NCBI GenBank assembly: GCA_903845935.1
Contig: CAIMZI010000037.1
Span: 1-64,000 of the forward strand
Length of the DNA: 64,000 nt
Direction: 5' to 3'
Source of the DNA: an uncultured beta proteobacterium
Lineage (GTDB): Bacteria; Pseudomonadota; Gammaproteobacteria; Burkholderiales; Burkholderiaceae_C
A model generated the notes under the pieces. The model saw nothing but the letters and a program-made list of their open reading frames with translations. It ran no database searches and was not told the origin of the DNA. Numbering within the stretch: the stretch's first letter is position 1; each line of letters begins with the position of its first letter. Positions 48,951 to 58,232 of the stretch are shown in pieces. The translations under genes and the position numbers were made by a program.

Positions 48951-50139
48951 TTGGCAGCAGTCTGCGCTGGCGCAATGCCAGTGCAGCACCCACCCACAGG
49001 GCGCAGGCGGAATACACCAGGCCACGCTCCAGGCCGCCCGCGCCATCGGCAATCCAGCCCACCACCGTGGGCCCCAGAATCTGTCCGGCGGCAAACACCG
49101 TGGTGAAGGCGCTGATGCCCTGACCCCAGGCCGACTGCGGCAGGTTGTGGCGTACCAGTGCCGTGGTGGATGCCACCACCGACAGAAACACGCCGCCAAA
49201 CAACAACCCCGACAGCAGCACCCAGCCCCATTCATGGGTCAGTGCCGGCAACAGTGTAGCCAGACCCAGCAGGGCGTTGAGCAGGGCCAGTGGACGGCCA
49301 TCATGAAAGCGGTCGAGCAGGCGCGCCCAAATTCGGGAAGACGCCATAACGGCAACACCCAACAAGGCATAGAACAGAGTGATTTCCGTGACCGAGCGGC
49401 CCTGGCTGCGTAAGAGCGCCACTACAAAGGTCATGTAACCGATATAGCCCACGCCAAACAAGGTGTAGGCCGCCAGACCAAAACCAAACGGACGCCAGCG
49501 AAACGTCACCGGCAGCACATTGGCAGCGGGAGCAGGCGCTGCCCAGGACAGCATGGCGCGCGCCGGCCAAGCCAACAAAAGACTGCACAACAGGCACAGG
49601 CCACCCAGAGCCCACCAGGCCCATCGCCAGCCATGCAGAGCCGACTGCGCCGCCTCGAGTGCCACCGGCACCAACAGGCTGGACAGCACAATGCCGACCC
49701 CGGCACCGCCGTAATAAATTCCCAGCAACAAGCCACTGCGCCGGGGGTCGCGCGCAGCCAAGCGTGCCGCCAGCAGCCCACCGGCGACAAATACCAGGGC
49801 ACTGGCCATGCCGGCCAGCAGGCGCTGCGCCAGCAAGCCTTCGGTCTGCGTAACAAAGCCGCTGCCCACCATAAACACGCTGGCCAGCAGGGAACCCGCA
49901 ACCAGCAACAGCGAGGGGCCGAAGCGCCGCATCAACCAGGGGCAGGCCAATGCGCCCAGAAAATAGCCGGTGGCGTTGGCCGTGTTCATGGCACCGGCCA
50001 GCGCATAGGACCAGCCCAGGTCAAGCCGCATGGAGGGCAGCAACAGGCCATAGGCAAAACGGGTAATGCCCAAGGAAATGGCAGCACCCAGGGAGATGGC
50101 CAGCGCCAATGCCATCAGTCGGCGCGAGGAGTGGTGCAA
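48943..50139 (-). CDS. YbfB/YjiJ-family MFS transporter
   Basis: A 398-residue major-facilitator protein with about 12 helices. The family start GAAISLGITRFAYGLLLPSM is followed by a loop-2-like DLGWSY and NTANATGYFLGALACPWLMRRFG. The probable start is TTG 50139, preceded by GGAAAG at good spacing; ATG 50115 is the alternative. A longer frame to 50331 does not look like protein. Cargo unknown. Confidence 0.84.
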   Translation of the reverse strand: MHHSSRRLMALALAISLGAAISLGITRFAYGLLLPSMRLDLGWSYALAGAMNTANATGYFLGALACPWLMRRFGPSLLLVAGSLLASVFMVGSGFVTQTEGLLAQRLLAGMASALVFVAGGLLAARLAARDPRRSGLLLGIYYGGAGVGIVLSSLLVPVALEAAQSALHGWRWAWWALGGLCLLCSLLLAWPARAMLSWAAPAPAANVLPVTFRWRPFGFGLAAYTLFGVGYIGYMTFVVALLRSQGRSVTEITLFYALLGVAVMASSRIWARLLDRFHDGRPLALLNALLGLATLLPALTHEWGWVLLSGLLFGGVFLSVVASTTALVRHNLPQSAWGQGISAFTTVFAAGQILGPTVVGWIADGAGGLERGLVYSACALWVGAALALRQRRLLPTT

Positions 50140-50243
50140 AGTATCTTTCCGTGGGGCATAGCAGCCCCTGATTGTGGGGCCGCACGCAACGCCTGGCGGC
50201 AACAAGGGCGACAGCAGCGAGCGCTCCTGCGGGAAACTGCAGA

Positions 50244-50810
50244 CTAATCGGATGCCCGGTTCCTCACAATGCGGGTAAAAAGCCGGTCGTAGATCGGGTC
50301 GCGCGGGTACTTGCCGGTCAGCGGGTCGCAATTGCTGGCAAAGGCAGCGTCCAGCAACAGCCAGTCGGCCTCGTCCAGCACCTTTTCGGCCAGGGGCAGG
50401 ATCACCGAGTCCTCCAGTTGCATATGGCTTTGGTATTGCTGCAGGTACTTGCGCGCCGCTTCTTCAAACACCTGTCGGCGTGAGTCTCCCACCAGTTCCC
50501 AGGCCAGCAACATGTGCTGCAGTTCGCGGACCGCACGTTCGCTACCGGCATGGTCTTTTTCCAGCCGCTCCAACACGTCCTGGCATTCACCGGAGCGCCG
50601 GGCTATTTGGGGAAACAGCAGTTGTGACTCCTTGGGGTGGTGCTTGCGCTCGGGAAACTCGTCGATATAGAAGAGGGTGGCGCGCATCACGTCAAAGTAG
50701 CGCTCAGGCTCATCACCCGGACCGCAGTCCATCAAACCACCCAAGGCGCGCAACATGGCAGCAAGCGCCATATGTTCGTCGCGGATTGTCTGCAGGCTGC
50801 TATGGGCCAT
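50244..50810 (-). CDS. hemerythrin-like domain protein
   Basis: A 188-residue four-helix-bundle protein with hemerythrin iron-ligand-like positions: His in RDEHMALAAM, HH in FPERKHHPKE, Glu/His in LERLEKDHAGS, and HMQLEDSVILPLAE. It probably binds a di-iron centre and may sense or carry oxygen or nitric oxide. AAGGAG precedes ATG 50810. It lies just downstream of copA in the same direction, which may link it to metal or oxidative stress. Confidence 0.85.
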   Translation of the reverse strand: MAHSSLQTIRDEHMALAAMLRALGGLMDCGPGDEPERYFDVMRATLFYIDEFPERKHHPKESQLLFPQIARRSGECQDVLERLEKDHAGSERAVRELQHMLLAWELVGDSRRQVFEEAARKYLQQYQSHMQLEDSVILPLAEKVLDEADWLLLDAAFASNCDPLTGKYPRDPIYDRLFTRIVRNRASD

Positions 50811-50912
50811 CGCGTGTCTCCTTGGTGCAGCAAAGTCTTCTGCACCTTTATAGGCCCGGTTACCACCGGGGTCAAGCACAGGCAAACCCTGTCAGGATGT
50901 ACCCGCAAGCAA

Positions 50913-53162
50913 TCAAGGTTTCCAGCGCTTGAGCAGCAGCGCATTGGCCATCACGCTGACCGAACTCAGGGCCATGGCGGCGCCCGCAAACACCGGGTTC
51001 AAAAAGCCCAGTGCCGCCAACGGAATGCCCGCCACGTTATAGGCAAAGGCCCAGAACAGGTTTTGCCGGATCTTGCGCACGGTGCGCGCCGAGATGTCCA
51101 GGGCTGCTGCCACCAGCAACGGGTCGCCGCGCATCAGCGTGATGCCGGCAGCGTGCAAGGCGACATCGGTGCCGCCACCGTCCGGGTTAGCCATGGCCAT
51201 GCCGACATCGGCAGCAGCCAGCGCTGGCGCGTCGTTGACGCCGTCGCCCACCATCAACACGCGGTGTCCACCCTGCTTCAAACGCAGCACCTGGGCCGCC
51301 TTGTCGCCCGGTAAGACCTCGGCCATGACCTCGCCCGCCTCCGGGTTAAGACCCAGCTGGCGCGCCATCGCCTCGACCGCGCCCCGGTTATCGCCGGACA
51401 GCATCAGCAGGCGCAGGCCGCGCGCACGCAAGGCGTCCAGCGCCTGCTGGGCCGCGGACTTGGGCTCATCGCCAAAGGACATCAAGGCAAGCAGCACGAC
51501 GCGCTCGACGCCATTTTCCCTAACCCGTTCGGCCAGGGCCGACACGGTGGCGCCCTGCGCCTGCCATAGCGCCGCCCTATCCGCCAGCGGGCCCAGCGCC
51601 ACCGCTAATTCATCCATCCAGCGCAGGCTACCCAGCAGCAGTTGCCGCTCACCCACCAGGCCCTGCAGGCCGCGTCCGGGCACCGCACTGACCGCGCTGG
51701 TCTCCAGCATAGTTAGACCATCGGCCTTGGCAGCAGCCAACACGGCACGGGCCAGTGGGTGCTCGGAGCCGCTTTGCAAACTGGCCGCCAGTTGCAACAC
51801 TTCGGTGCGTGCTTGCCCGGCGCCGCCTTCCAGCTCCAGCAGCCTAGGGCGCCCCACCGTCAGCGTGCCGGTCTTGTCAAACACCACGGTGTCGATCTGG
51901 TGCGCCAGCTCTAGCGCCTCGGCATCCTTGATCAAAATGCCGTACTTCGCCGCCACGCCGGTGCCGGCCATGATCGCCGCCGGCGTGGCCAGGCCCAGGG
52001 CACAGGGGCAGGCAATCACCAACACCGCCACGGCATTGATCAGCGCCATCTCAAAGCTGTAGCCGCTCAGCCACCAGCCCAGCAGCGTAATGAGCGCCAG
52101 GCCCAGCACCACCGGAACAAACACCGCACTGACCTGGTCCACCAGGCGCTGGATCGGCGCCTTGGCCGCCTGCGCATCCTCCACCAGGCGGATGATGTGG
52201 GACAGCATGGTATCGGCGCCCACGGCACGCACCCGCATCAGCACGCGGCCGTCGCCATTGATGGAACCGGCGGTCAGCAGGCTGTCCACTTCCTTAGCCA
52301 CCGGCAGGGATTCGCCGGTCAACATGGACTCATCGACCTGGGTGAAGCCCTCCAGCAGCACGCCGTCGGCGGCAAAACGTTCCCCCGGTTTGACGATCAG
52401 CTTGTCACCGACCAGAACCTCGTCGGCCGGCATGTCGACCTCGCCGTCCAGACCGATCAGGTGCGCCACTTCCGGCCTCAGGGCATGCAGCGCGCGAATG
52501 GCCGAGGTGGTCTGGCGCTTGGCACCCGCCTCCAGCCATTTCCCCAACAGCACCAGGGTCACCACCAAGGCTGAGCCTTCGAAGTAAAGGTGCACCATGG
52601 CGCTCGGCTCCGCAGTCAGCCAAAGCCAGACTGACAAGGCCCAGCCCGCTGTGGTGCCAATGGCCACCAGCAGATCCATGTTGCCGCTCAGGTTCAGCAC
52701 AGCATGCCAGCCCGCCTTGTAGAAGCGCGCACCCAGCACAAACTGCACCGGCGTAGCCAAGAGAAATTGCCACAACGCTGGCAGCATCCAGTGCAGGCCG
52801 AACAGGTCGCCCAGCATGGGCAACACCAGCGGCGCAGACAGCACCAGGCCCCAGGCAATTGGCGCAAAACCGGCCCACGGTGAAGTATCCGGCGCATCGG
52901 TCAAGGTGTTTGCGGCGCGTGGTTCGTAACCGGCATCGCGCACCGCGCGGCGCAGGCGCGCCTCCATGTTAGGCGCTGGAACAAGGTCAGCAACCGGCAG
53001 CGCTTCAGCAGCGACAAGCTGCACGCGCGCCGATTCGGTCGCCAGGTTGACCGAGACGCCAGACACCCCCGGCACCTTTTTCAGCGCGCGCTCCACTCGC
53101 CCCACGCAGGAGGCACAGGTCATGCCGCCAATACCAATATCCAGAGTCGTGTCGTTGTTCAT
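50913..53162 (-). CDS. copA: copper-exporting P1B-type ATPase CopA
   Basis: A 749-residue inner-membrane Cu+ pump. One N-terminal heavy-metal domain has GMTCASC (residues 13-19). TGES (282-285), the CPC metal site (385-387), DKTGT with phospho-Asp429, and GDGVNDAPA follow, with eight hydrophobic helices. It exports Cu(I) to the periplasm using ATP. It is divergent from copZ across a 78-base gap. CopZ-type chaperone and pump together form a copper homeostasis pair. Confidence 0.95.
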   Translation of the reverse strand: MNNDTTLDIGIGGMTCASCVGRVERALKKVPGVSGVSVNLATESARVQLVAAEALPVADLVPAPNMEARLRRAVRDAGYEPRAANTLTDAPDTSPWAGFAPIAWGLVLSAPLVLPMLGDLFGLHWMLPALWQFLLATPVQFVLGARFYKAGWHAVLNLSGNMDLLVAIGTTAGWALSVWLWLTAEPSAMVHLYFEGSALVVTLVLLGKWLEAGAKRQTTSAIRALHALRPEVAHLIGLDGEVDMPADEVLVGDKLIVKPGERFAADGVLLEGFTQVDESMLTGESLPVAKEVDSLLTAGSINGDGRVLMRVRAVGADTMLSHIIRLVEDAQAAKAPIQRLVDQVSAVFVPVVLGLALITLLGWWLSGYSFEMALINAVAVLVIACPCALGLATPAAIMAGTGVAAKYGILIKDAEALELAHQIDTVVFDKTGTLTVGRPRLLELEGGAGQARTEVLQLAASLQSGSEHPLARAVLAAAKADGLTMLETSAVSAVPGRGLQGLVGERQLLLGSLRWMDELAVALGPLADRAALWQAQGATVSALAERVRENGVERVVLLALMSFGDEPKSAAQQALDALRARGLRLLMLSGDNRGAVEAMARQLGLNPEAGEVMAEVLPGDKAAQVLRLKQGGHRVLMVGDGVNDAPALAAADVGMAMANPDGGGTDVALHAAGITLMRGDPLLVAAALDISARTVRKIRQNLFWAFAYNVAGIPLAALGFLNPVFAGAAMALSSVSVMANALLLKRWKP

Positions 53163-53240
53163 GGGCTTAGCCTAAGGCTTTCTACCGTGAAAAGGTTCAC
53201 ACTATGCTCCATTCTTAACCCCTCACCTTTGGAGAAGACC
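53163..53240. promoter_or_regulatory. divergent copA/copZ promoter gap
   Basis: These 78 bases separate copA and copZ. A weak dyad (GGCTTTC-TACCGT-GAAAAGG, about 53177-53196) could be a MerR/CueR-type site, but only about half of the arm bases pair. No cueR gene is present in the window. The copZ ribosome-binding site GGAGAAG is at 53231. Confidence 0.3.
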
Positions 53241-53441
53241 ATGAACCAGACCTTTACCGTGACAGGAATGACTTGCGGCCACTGTGAAAAGGCCGTCACC
53301 CGTGCCATTCTGCAGGCTGATCCGCAAGCCCAGGTACAAATCGACCGCGCCCAGAACCTGGTGCAAATAGCGTCCGAGCAGCCGCGCGAAAAACTGGCTG
53401 AGGCGATTGCCGAAGAGGGTTACGCGGTCGCTGCGGCCTAA
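53241..53441 (+). CDS. copZ: copper chaperone CopZ
   Basis: A 66-residue heavy-metal-associated domain with metal motif GMTCGHC (residues 8-14), beta-alpha-beta topology, and VQIDRAQNLVQI. It delivers Cu(I) to the CopA pump. GGAGAAG precedes ATG 53241. The pirin gene follows 14 bases downstream. Confidence 0.93.
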   Translation: MNQTFTVTGMTCGHCEKAVTRAILQADPQAQVQIDRAQNLVQIASEQPREKLAEAIAEEGYAVAAA

Positions 53442-53455
53442 GCACAGGGCCCGCC

Positions 53456-54364
53456 ATGAACCCACCCACCGCACTGCGCCAGGTCGAGCGCCTGGTAAGT
53501 GGCCAAGCCACCAGCGATGGCGCAGGCGTCAAGCTCACCCGCGTGTTGACGCAGGATCTGCAAAAGCGCCTGGACCCATTTCTGATGCTGGACAACTTTG
53601 CCAGCGACAAGCCGGAGGACTACGGCGCCGGTTTTCCCAACCACCCGCACCGGGGCTTTGAGACCGTCACCTATATGATCGCCGGGCGCATGCGCCACAA
53701 GGACAGTGGCGGCCATGAGGGCTTGCTGCAAAACGGCGGTGTACAGTGGATGACGGCCGGCTTTGGCCTGATCCACAGCGAGATGCCGGAGCAGGAAGCG
53801 GGTGTGATGGAAGGCTTTCAGCTCTGGCTGAACCTGCCGGGCAAGGACAAGCTGTGCAAACCCTGGTACCGCGACATTCAGAGCGAATCCATTCCCGAAG
53901 TCACCACGCCATTGGGCGAGGGCGATGACCCACGCGGCGGTGTGTTGCTGCGAGTGATTTCCGGCAGCAGCCATGGCGTCGAAGGTGCCATGCACAGGCC
54001 TGCAGCCGACTACCCGACCGACCCGCTGTATCTGGACCTGCACTTCCCTGCGAGTGGCGCCAGCATCACGCAACCGGTGCCGCAAGAGCACAACGCGTTT
54101 CTCTATGTCTACCGTGGCACTGTGCATGTGGTCGATGCCGAGGGCAAAGCCACTCCGGTGCCGCGCAATCGCATGGCGATTTTGAAGAACGCAGGGGATG
54201 CGGTGATGCTGCAATCCGATAGCTCAGAGGAACCGGCTCGCGCCCTGCTGATTGCCGGCAAACCCCTGCAGGAGCCGATTGCGCAATACGGCCCGTTTGT
54301 CATGAACACGCGCGACGAGTTGATGACAGCGGTGGAGGACTTCCAGGCTGGAAAAATGGGGTGA
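53456..54364 (+). CDS. pirin family protein
   Basis: A 302-residue bicupin. Metal-site motifs are FPNHPHRGFETVTY (two His), GGVQWMTAG, and HSEMPE (His and Glu). Bacterial pirins include YhhW-type quercetinase-like enzymes and regulators. ATG 53456 starts 14 bases after copZ, so it may be cotranscribed with it. The biochemical role is not predictable. Confidence 0.9.
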   Translation: MNPPTALRQVERLVSGQATSDGAGVKLTRVLTQDLQKRLDPFLMLDNFASDKPEDYGAGFPNHPHRGFETVTYMIAGRMRHKDSGGHEGLLQNGGVQWMTAGFGLIHSEMPEQEAGVMEGFQLWLNLPGKDKLCKPWYRDIQSESIPEVTTPLGEGDDPRGGVLLRVISGSSHGVEGAMHRPAADYPTDPLYLDLHFPASGASITQPVPQEHNAFLYVYRGTVHVVDAEGKATPVPRNRMAILKNAGDAVMLQSDSSEEPARALLIAGKPLQEPIAQYGPFVMNTRDELMTAVEDFQAGKMG

Positions 54365-54446
54365 ACCTGGCCCCCACGCTTCTCGCTTCGCGTAGTGCGC
54401 TGCCCCCCGGGGCTAATCCCGCTCGGGGCGGCCCAGCGCGGCATTG
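54365..54446. repeat. GC-rich dispersed-type intergenic repeat
   Basis: The run from CCCCCACGCTTCTCGCTTCG to CTCGGGGCGGCCCAGCG contains GCCCCCCGGGGC-type palindromes. It resembles a REP-like intergenic element that I recall from Comamonadaceae genomes. Only one copy is seen in this window, so the repeat nature is from memory and needs a genome search. Confidence 0.45.
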
Positions 54447-54555
54447 TCCAAGTTGTAAGACCTTGTTACGCCGGTCATCGCCACGCGCTTGCAGCCGTTG
54501 AACAGTCAGAAACCGTCACTTCTGGCGGTACCGGGCGCTCCAGCCCACCAACGCC

Positions 54556-55038
54556 ATGTTTAGCTCTGCAACAAACAACAAGGTTCTGCGCACCACCGCC
54601 ACCGTGGCCCTAGCCCTCGCGGGTCTGGCCGGACAAGTCGCACATGCCGACAACCTCAACCCGATTCTGGGTGGTGGTCTGGGCGCCATGGCCGGTGCAC
54701 TGATCGGTCAATCCGTGGGTGGCCGTGACGGTGCCATGATTGGTGCAGCAGTGGGCGGCGTAGCCGGTGTCGGTATCGCCAGCAATGGCGAGCGCCACCG
54801 CCAGGAAATGGTGCGCACCACGGTTTACCAAGAACGCCCGGCCCCTGTGGTCTATGAACAAGCCTACCGCACTATGCCGGTTTACGGCTACCGCGAGTTC
54901 GAGCGGGTCAACTACTATCCGGTGCAGGACTACGGCCGCCGTGGCTGGGCTGAACATGGCTATGACCACGGTCGCTGGGAACACCGCGACGGTTATCGCC
55001 ATGAAGGCGAACATCGCGGTTGGGATCGCCGCGACTAA
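54556..55038 (+). CDS. glycine-zipper membrane protein with Tyr/His/Arg-rich tail
   Basis: 160 residues. A signal-like N-terminus (residues 8-32, ending VAHA) is followed by a glycine-zipper two-helix segment (GGGLGAMAGALIGQSVGG and GAAVGGVAGVGIA). A low-complexity C-terminus follows, rich in Tyr, Arg, His and Gly (EHRDGYRHEGEHRGWDRRD). Glycine-zipper proteins of this type sit in the outer membrane or periplasm. Function unknown. Its stop is followed directly by the rdgC stop on the other strand. Confidence 0.8.
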   Translation: MFSSATNNKVLRTTATVALALAGLAGQVAHADNLNPILGGGLGAMAGALIGQSVGGRDGAMIGAAVGGVAGVGIASNGERHRQEMVRTTVYQERPAPVVYEQAYRTMPVYGYREFERVNYYPVQDYGRRGWAEHGYDHGRWEHRDGYRHEGEHRGWDRRD

Positions 55039-55956
55039 TTACACGGCGGAGATAGGCAGCACCTCGCCGCCCAGGGCCTCCAGTAACTCCGGAATCAACT
55101 TCTGCAACTCGCCAGTGGCAATCGCCACATCGGTGTCGAAGTTGTCGTCCTTGCCGTCTGAGGCCAGGGATGAGGCAGCCTCAAACACCACATCCAGCAC
55201 CGCCACCTTCTTCAGCTGCAGCGCCTCGGTCAATACAAAGGACACGTGCTCGCTCCAGGTCATGGCCAGGCGCGTGGGCATCTTGCCCATCGCAATGTGC
55301 TCGGTTACTTCGTCGGTATCCAGTGCATGTCGCGTATAGCGCACCACGGCCTTGGACTCATCCGCAGCCTTCAGCTCACATTCCCGGTCCACGCTGAATC
55401 CGGCCGGTGCCTCCTTGGTCGACAGCCACTGCGCCATGCCTGCCGCCGGCGACATCTCGGTATTGATCAGTTGCACGGCAAAACCTTCGATGGCATTGAT
55501 CAGGCAGCTCATCACCTCGTCGGCCCGGCCCTGGCTGCCGGCATCCATCACCAGCAAGGCAGACTGCGGGTCGATCCAGACCACGGTGGCGCCCTGCTTG
55601 GTAAAGGCCATTGGCATCAGACTCATGCGGGCGTCGTCCAGAATCTCGCGCGCTTCCTTCTTGCCGGGTTTGCGCCCGGTAGTGGCCTCGATCTGCGCCA
55701 GTTGTTCTTGGGCGCGACGCTTCACCACCGAGGTTGGCAAGACCTTGGTCTCCACCATCAGCTTGAGAATCCACTGGCCGCCCACCACTTCCACCAGCGC
55801 GCCATTGGCCTTGCCTCTGGGCTCCACCCAACCGACGGCCTTTTCCTGCGAACCGGTACATTCCACATAACGCGCGCTCTCCAGCGCTGCTTCCAATTGC
55901 GCAGCGGTCACCGTCCAGGGCGACAGCATGCGGTACATCATCACATTCTTGAACAC
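55039..55956 (-). CDS. rdgC: recombination-associated protein RdgC
   Basis: A 305-residue nucleoid-associated ring protein that limits RecA action. Recognised by FKNVMMYRML at the N-terminus, KAVGWVEP, the KRRAQEQLAQIE region, GRKPGKKEAREI and DSLLVMDAGS-like sequence. The preferred start is GTG 55956, preceded by AAGGAAAG and giving VFKNVMMYR like the family. An in-frame ATG at 55974 would add six residues. It converges with the glycine-zipper gene with no gap. Confidence 0.93.
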   Translation of the reverse strand: MFKNVMMYRMLSPWTVTAAQLEAALESARYVECTGSQEKAVGWVEPRGKANGALVEVVGGQWILKLMVETKVLPTSVVKRRAQEQLAQIEATTGRKPGKKEAREILDDARMSLMPMAFTKQGATVVWIDPQSALLVMDAGSQGRADEVMSCLINAIEGFAVQLINTEMSPAAGMAQWLSTKEAPAGFSVDRECELKAADESKAVVRYTRHALDTDEVTEHIAMGKMPTRLAMTWSEHVSFVLTEALQLKKVAVLDVVFEAASSLASDGKDDNFDTDVAIATGELQKLIPELLEALGGEVLPISAV

Positions 55957-56137
55957 AGCTTTCCTTCTGGCCACTGAATAGCGGCTCGGCCTGTATTGTC
56001 AACGCAAGTGCGGGCTGTCCTTTTGCAACTTTACAAACACTTATCCCAGTGCCACAAGACCGTTACATGTCCAGCGCACACTGCATGCAGGTCGCAAGCA
56101 AGCTTAGCTTTTGACCACAGCGAACTAAAGGAAAACC

Positions 56138-56650
56138 ATGAAAAAATTGATTCAATCTTTGTTGCTTGCCGGTGTGATGCTTACAGCGGGTGGCACCGCT
56201 TTTGCGCAAATGGACGGCGGCATGATGGGACATCCCGGCATGCACCAAATGGACCCGGCAAAGAGGGCCCAAATGCACGCCAAGCACCTGGCCAACCTCA
56301 AAGCCAAGCTCAAAATCACGGCCTCTCAAGAAGCCACTTGGAACAGCTTTGCCGACAGCATGAAGCCATCCAAAGACATGATGGGCAAACGCCCGGACCG
56401 CGCCGAGATGGAAAAGCTCACCACACCCGAGCGTATTGACAAGATGCAAGCCCTGCACAAGGAGCACATGACGGCAATCGAAGCGATGATGGGCAAACGT
56501 GCAGAAGCAACCAAGGCCTTTTATGCCGCGCTCAGCCCGGAACAGCAAAAAACCTTTGATGCTGAAACCGCCAAAATGGGTCCGCATGGCGACGGGAACT
56601 ACGAGATGAACCACGGCGGCAACAAACCGCCTCAGCCGCCCAAGCAGTAA
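56138..56650 (+). CDS. Spy/CpxP-family periplasmic protein
   Basis: A 170-residue protein with a signal peptide (cleavage near AFA-QMD, residue 23). A Met/His-rich start (MDGGMMGHPGMHQMD) could bind copper or act in envelope stress. LTxxQ-like segments are KLKITASQEATW and ALSPEQQKTFD. A coiled helical structure is expected. AAAGGAAAACC precedes ATG 56138. A terminator follows at 56662-56694. Confidence 0.85.
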   Translation: MKKLIQSLLLAGVMLTAGGTAFAQMDGGMMGHPGMHQMDPAKRAQMHAKHLANLKAKLKITASQEATWNSFADSMKPSKDMMGKRPDRAEMEKLTTPERIDKMQALHKEHMTAIEAMMGKRAEATKAFYAALSPEQQKTFDAETAKMGPHGDGNYEMNHGGNKPPQPPKQ

Positions 56651-56661
56651 ATGCTAAGTGT

Positions 56662-56694
56662 CTGGCCTGGGTCCGCTCAGGCCAGCAGTTTTTT
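56662..56694 (+). terminator. rho-independent terminator of the Spy-like gene
   Basis: CTGGCCTG (56662-56669), loop GGTCCGCT, CAGGCCAG (56678-56685), then CAG and six T. This is a perfect 8-bp GC-rich stem. The right arm and T-run overlap the last codons and stop of the convergent glutaredoxin-like gene (stop at 56677). Confidence 0.8.
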
Positions 56695-57042
56695 AAGTTC
56701 TCCGCTGACAATCAGGGCCTGCAGATCGGTGGCACCGCCCACCAGCATGCCCTTGACAAACACCATGGGAAAGGTGGGCCAACCGGTCCACAGCTTTAAA
56801 GCGTTGCGCTTGCGCCAACCGCTGAAATAACTGCCGTATTGCAGATAGCGGTAGGGCACACCGGCCGCATCTAAGGTCTTGCAGGCCTTTTTTGGAAATG
56901 GGTTGGCCGCCATGCCGATCACGACCACTGCATTCGCTGCAACAGCGTCCTGCACCTGCTTGACGATGCCCGCCTCATGCTGGGCTATGTGCTCACGAAT
57001 GGCGGGATGCAGTTTTGCTTCTTCAAGTATCGAACGTGGCAT
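56677..57042 (-). CDS. glutaredoxin-like protein without the active-site cysteine pair
   Basis: 121 residues with a glutaredoxin fold (VVVIGMAANPFPKKACKTLDAAGVPYRYL) and the conserved TP-containing loop GWPTFPMVFV, followed by GG-type sequence. At the CPYC or CGFS position the sequence is NPFP, so the reactive cysteine is missing. A different Cys lies four residues on (KKAC). It is therefore unlikely to act as a standard glutaredoxin. Family members may bind glutathione or iron-sulfur clusters. It faces the Spy-like gene. Confidence 0.8.
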   Translation of the reverse strand: MPRSILEEAKLHPAIREHIAQHEAGIVKQVQDAVAANAVVVIGMAANPFPKKACKTLDAAGVPYRYLQYGSYFSGWRKRNALKLWTGWPTFPMVFVKGMLVGGATDLQALIVSGELKKLLA

Positions 57043-57151
57043 GTCACTTCCTCTAGTAATCGGACCTGAGCATTATGCGATGACCTTGCTCTGTTTGATC
57101 GGTATCAAGCCTGTAAGATGAAGGCGGCACTACACTTCCACCCCTATCGCC

Positions 57152-58003
57152 ATGCCCATTCCCACTCCATCAAGCAATGCTCCGCTGGTCCGAACCGTAG
57201 GCATGATGCAGCCATTGATCTGGCTGGTCATGGCCTGGCGCGATATTGCGAAGTCCGGTTGGGCCAGCATTTTGCACGGTGTTGCACTGACTCTGGTGGG
57301 TGTGTTTATCGTTGCCATGGCACGACACCATTTTTGGTTGCTGGCAGGTGCACTTTCTGGCTTTATGGTCATCGCACCGGTTTTGGCCACCGGTTTGTAC
57401 GCACTCAGCCGCGCTATAGAACGTAGGGAAAAAGCCAATCTGTCACTGGTGCTAAAGGCCTGGCTGAACTGGCAGAGCAGCCACGTCAGCAAGTGGGATA
57501 ACGATTATTGGTGCATGGTGCAATTTGGTTTCTTGCTTGCAGCGGCTGCTACCGGCTGGGTACTGACCTCTGCCGCACTGATCACCTTGCTGGCGCCTGT
57601 GCCCATAAACGGTCCGCTGGATTTTGTGCAGCATGTGATGTTGGCACGCGACGGTTGGCTATTTGAAATCTGGCTTGCCATGGGAGGTCTGATGGCTGCT
57701 CCCATGTTTGCCTCCAGCGTGATTGCCATGCCCTTGCTGTTGGATCGTCGTGTCACGCTGATGCAGGCAGTGCTGACGAGTTGGCAGGTTGTGCTGGCCA
57801 ACCCCGTGCCGATGGCCTTCTGGGCCAGCATCATCATGATTTTTACGCTTCTAGGACTGGGCTCCCTGTTGCTTGGGTTGATACCGGTGATGCCGATGTT
57901 GGGACATGCCAGCTGGCATGCCTATCGCGATCTGGTGGACGCTTCCCATTTGCCTGCGCGCGACCCGCTGTCAGCGCCCGACAGCCAGCTTGGTGAAATG
58001 TAA
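57152..58003 (+). CDS. DUF2189 integral membrane protein
   Basis: A 283-residue protein with about six hydrophobic helices. DUF2189-like sequence includes ATGLYALSRAIERRE and LPLLLDRRVTLMQAV-like parts. Function unknown. Its TAA is directly followed by the ATG of the DUF2788 gene, so the two form an operon. Confidence 0.83.
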   Translation: MPIPTPSSNAPLVRTVGMMQPLIWLVMAWRDIAKSGWASILHGVALTLVGVFIVAMARHHFWLLAGALSGFMVIAPVLATGLYALSRAIERREKANLSLVLKAWLNWQSSHVSKWDNDYWCMVQFGFLLAAAATGWVLTSAALITLLAPVPINGPLDFVQHVMLARDGWLFEIWLAMGGLMAAPMFASSVIAMPLLLDRRVTLMQAVLTSWQVVLANPVPMAFWASIIMIFTLLGLGSLLLGLIPVMPMLGHASWHAYRDLVDASHLPARDPLSAPDSQLGEM

Positions 58004-58213
58004 ATGTTTGGTTTTTCTGAAGCGCAAATTGCAACTTTTGGCCTCACCTTCGGGGTCGGCGGCTTCATGCTGTACATGCTTTTCATCATCGGGCACCTGG
58101 CCTGGGAGTCCAAGGCCGGCAAGTTCGGCACCTTTGTGATTTTTCTGGGTCTGGCCTTTGGCATGGTGGGTTTTGTTGCCAAGTACTTCATCCAGTGGTT
58201 TTTAGAGCGCTGA
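58004..58213 (+). CDS. DUF2788 small membrane protein
   Basis: A 69-residue protein with two hydrophobic helices, residues 13-31 and 43-63 (FGLTFGVGGFMLYMLFIIG, TFVIFLGLAFGMVGF). It matches DUF2788. It begins immediately after the DUF2189 stop. Function unknown; it probably interacts with its neighbour in the membrane. Confidence 0.85.
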   Translation: MFGFSEAQIATFGLTFGVGGFMLYMLFIIGHLAWESKAGKFGTFVIFLGLAFGMVGFVAKYFIQWFLER

Positions 58214-58232
58214 AGGCGCATACAGAAGACGG

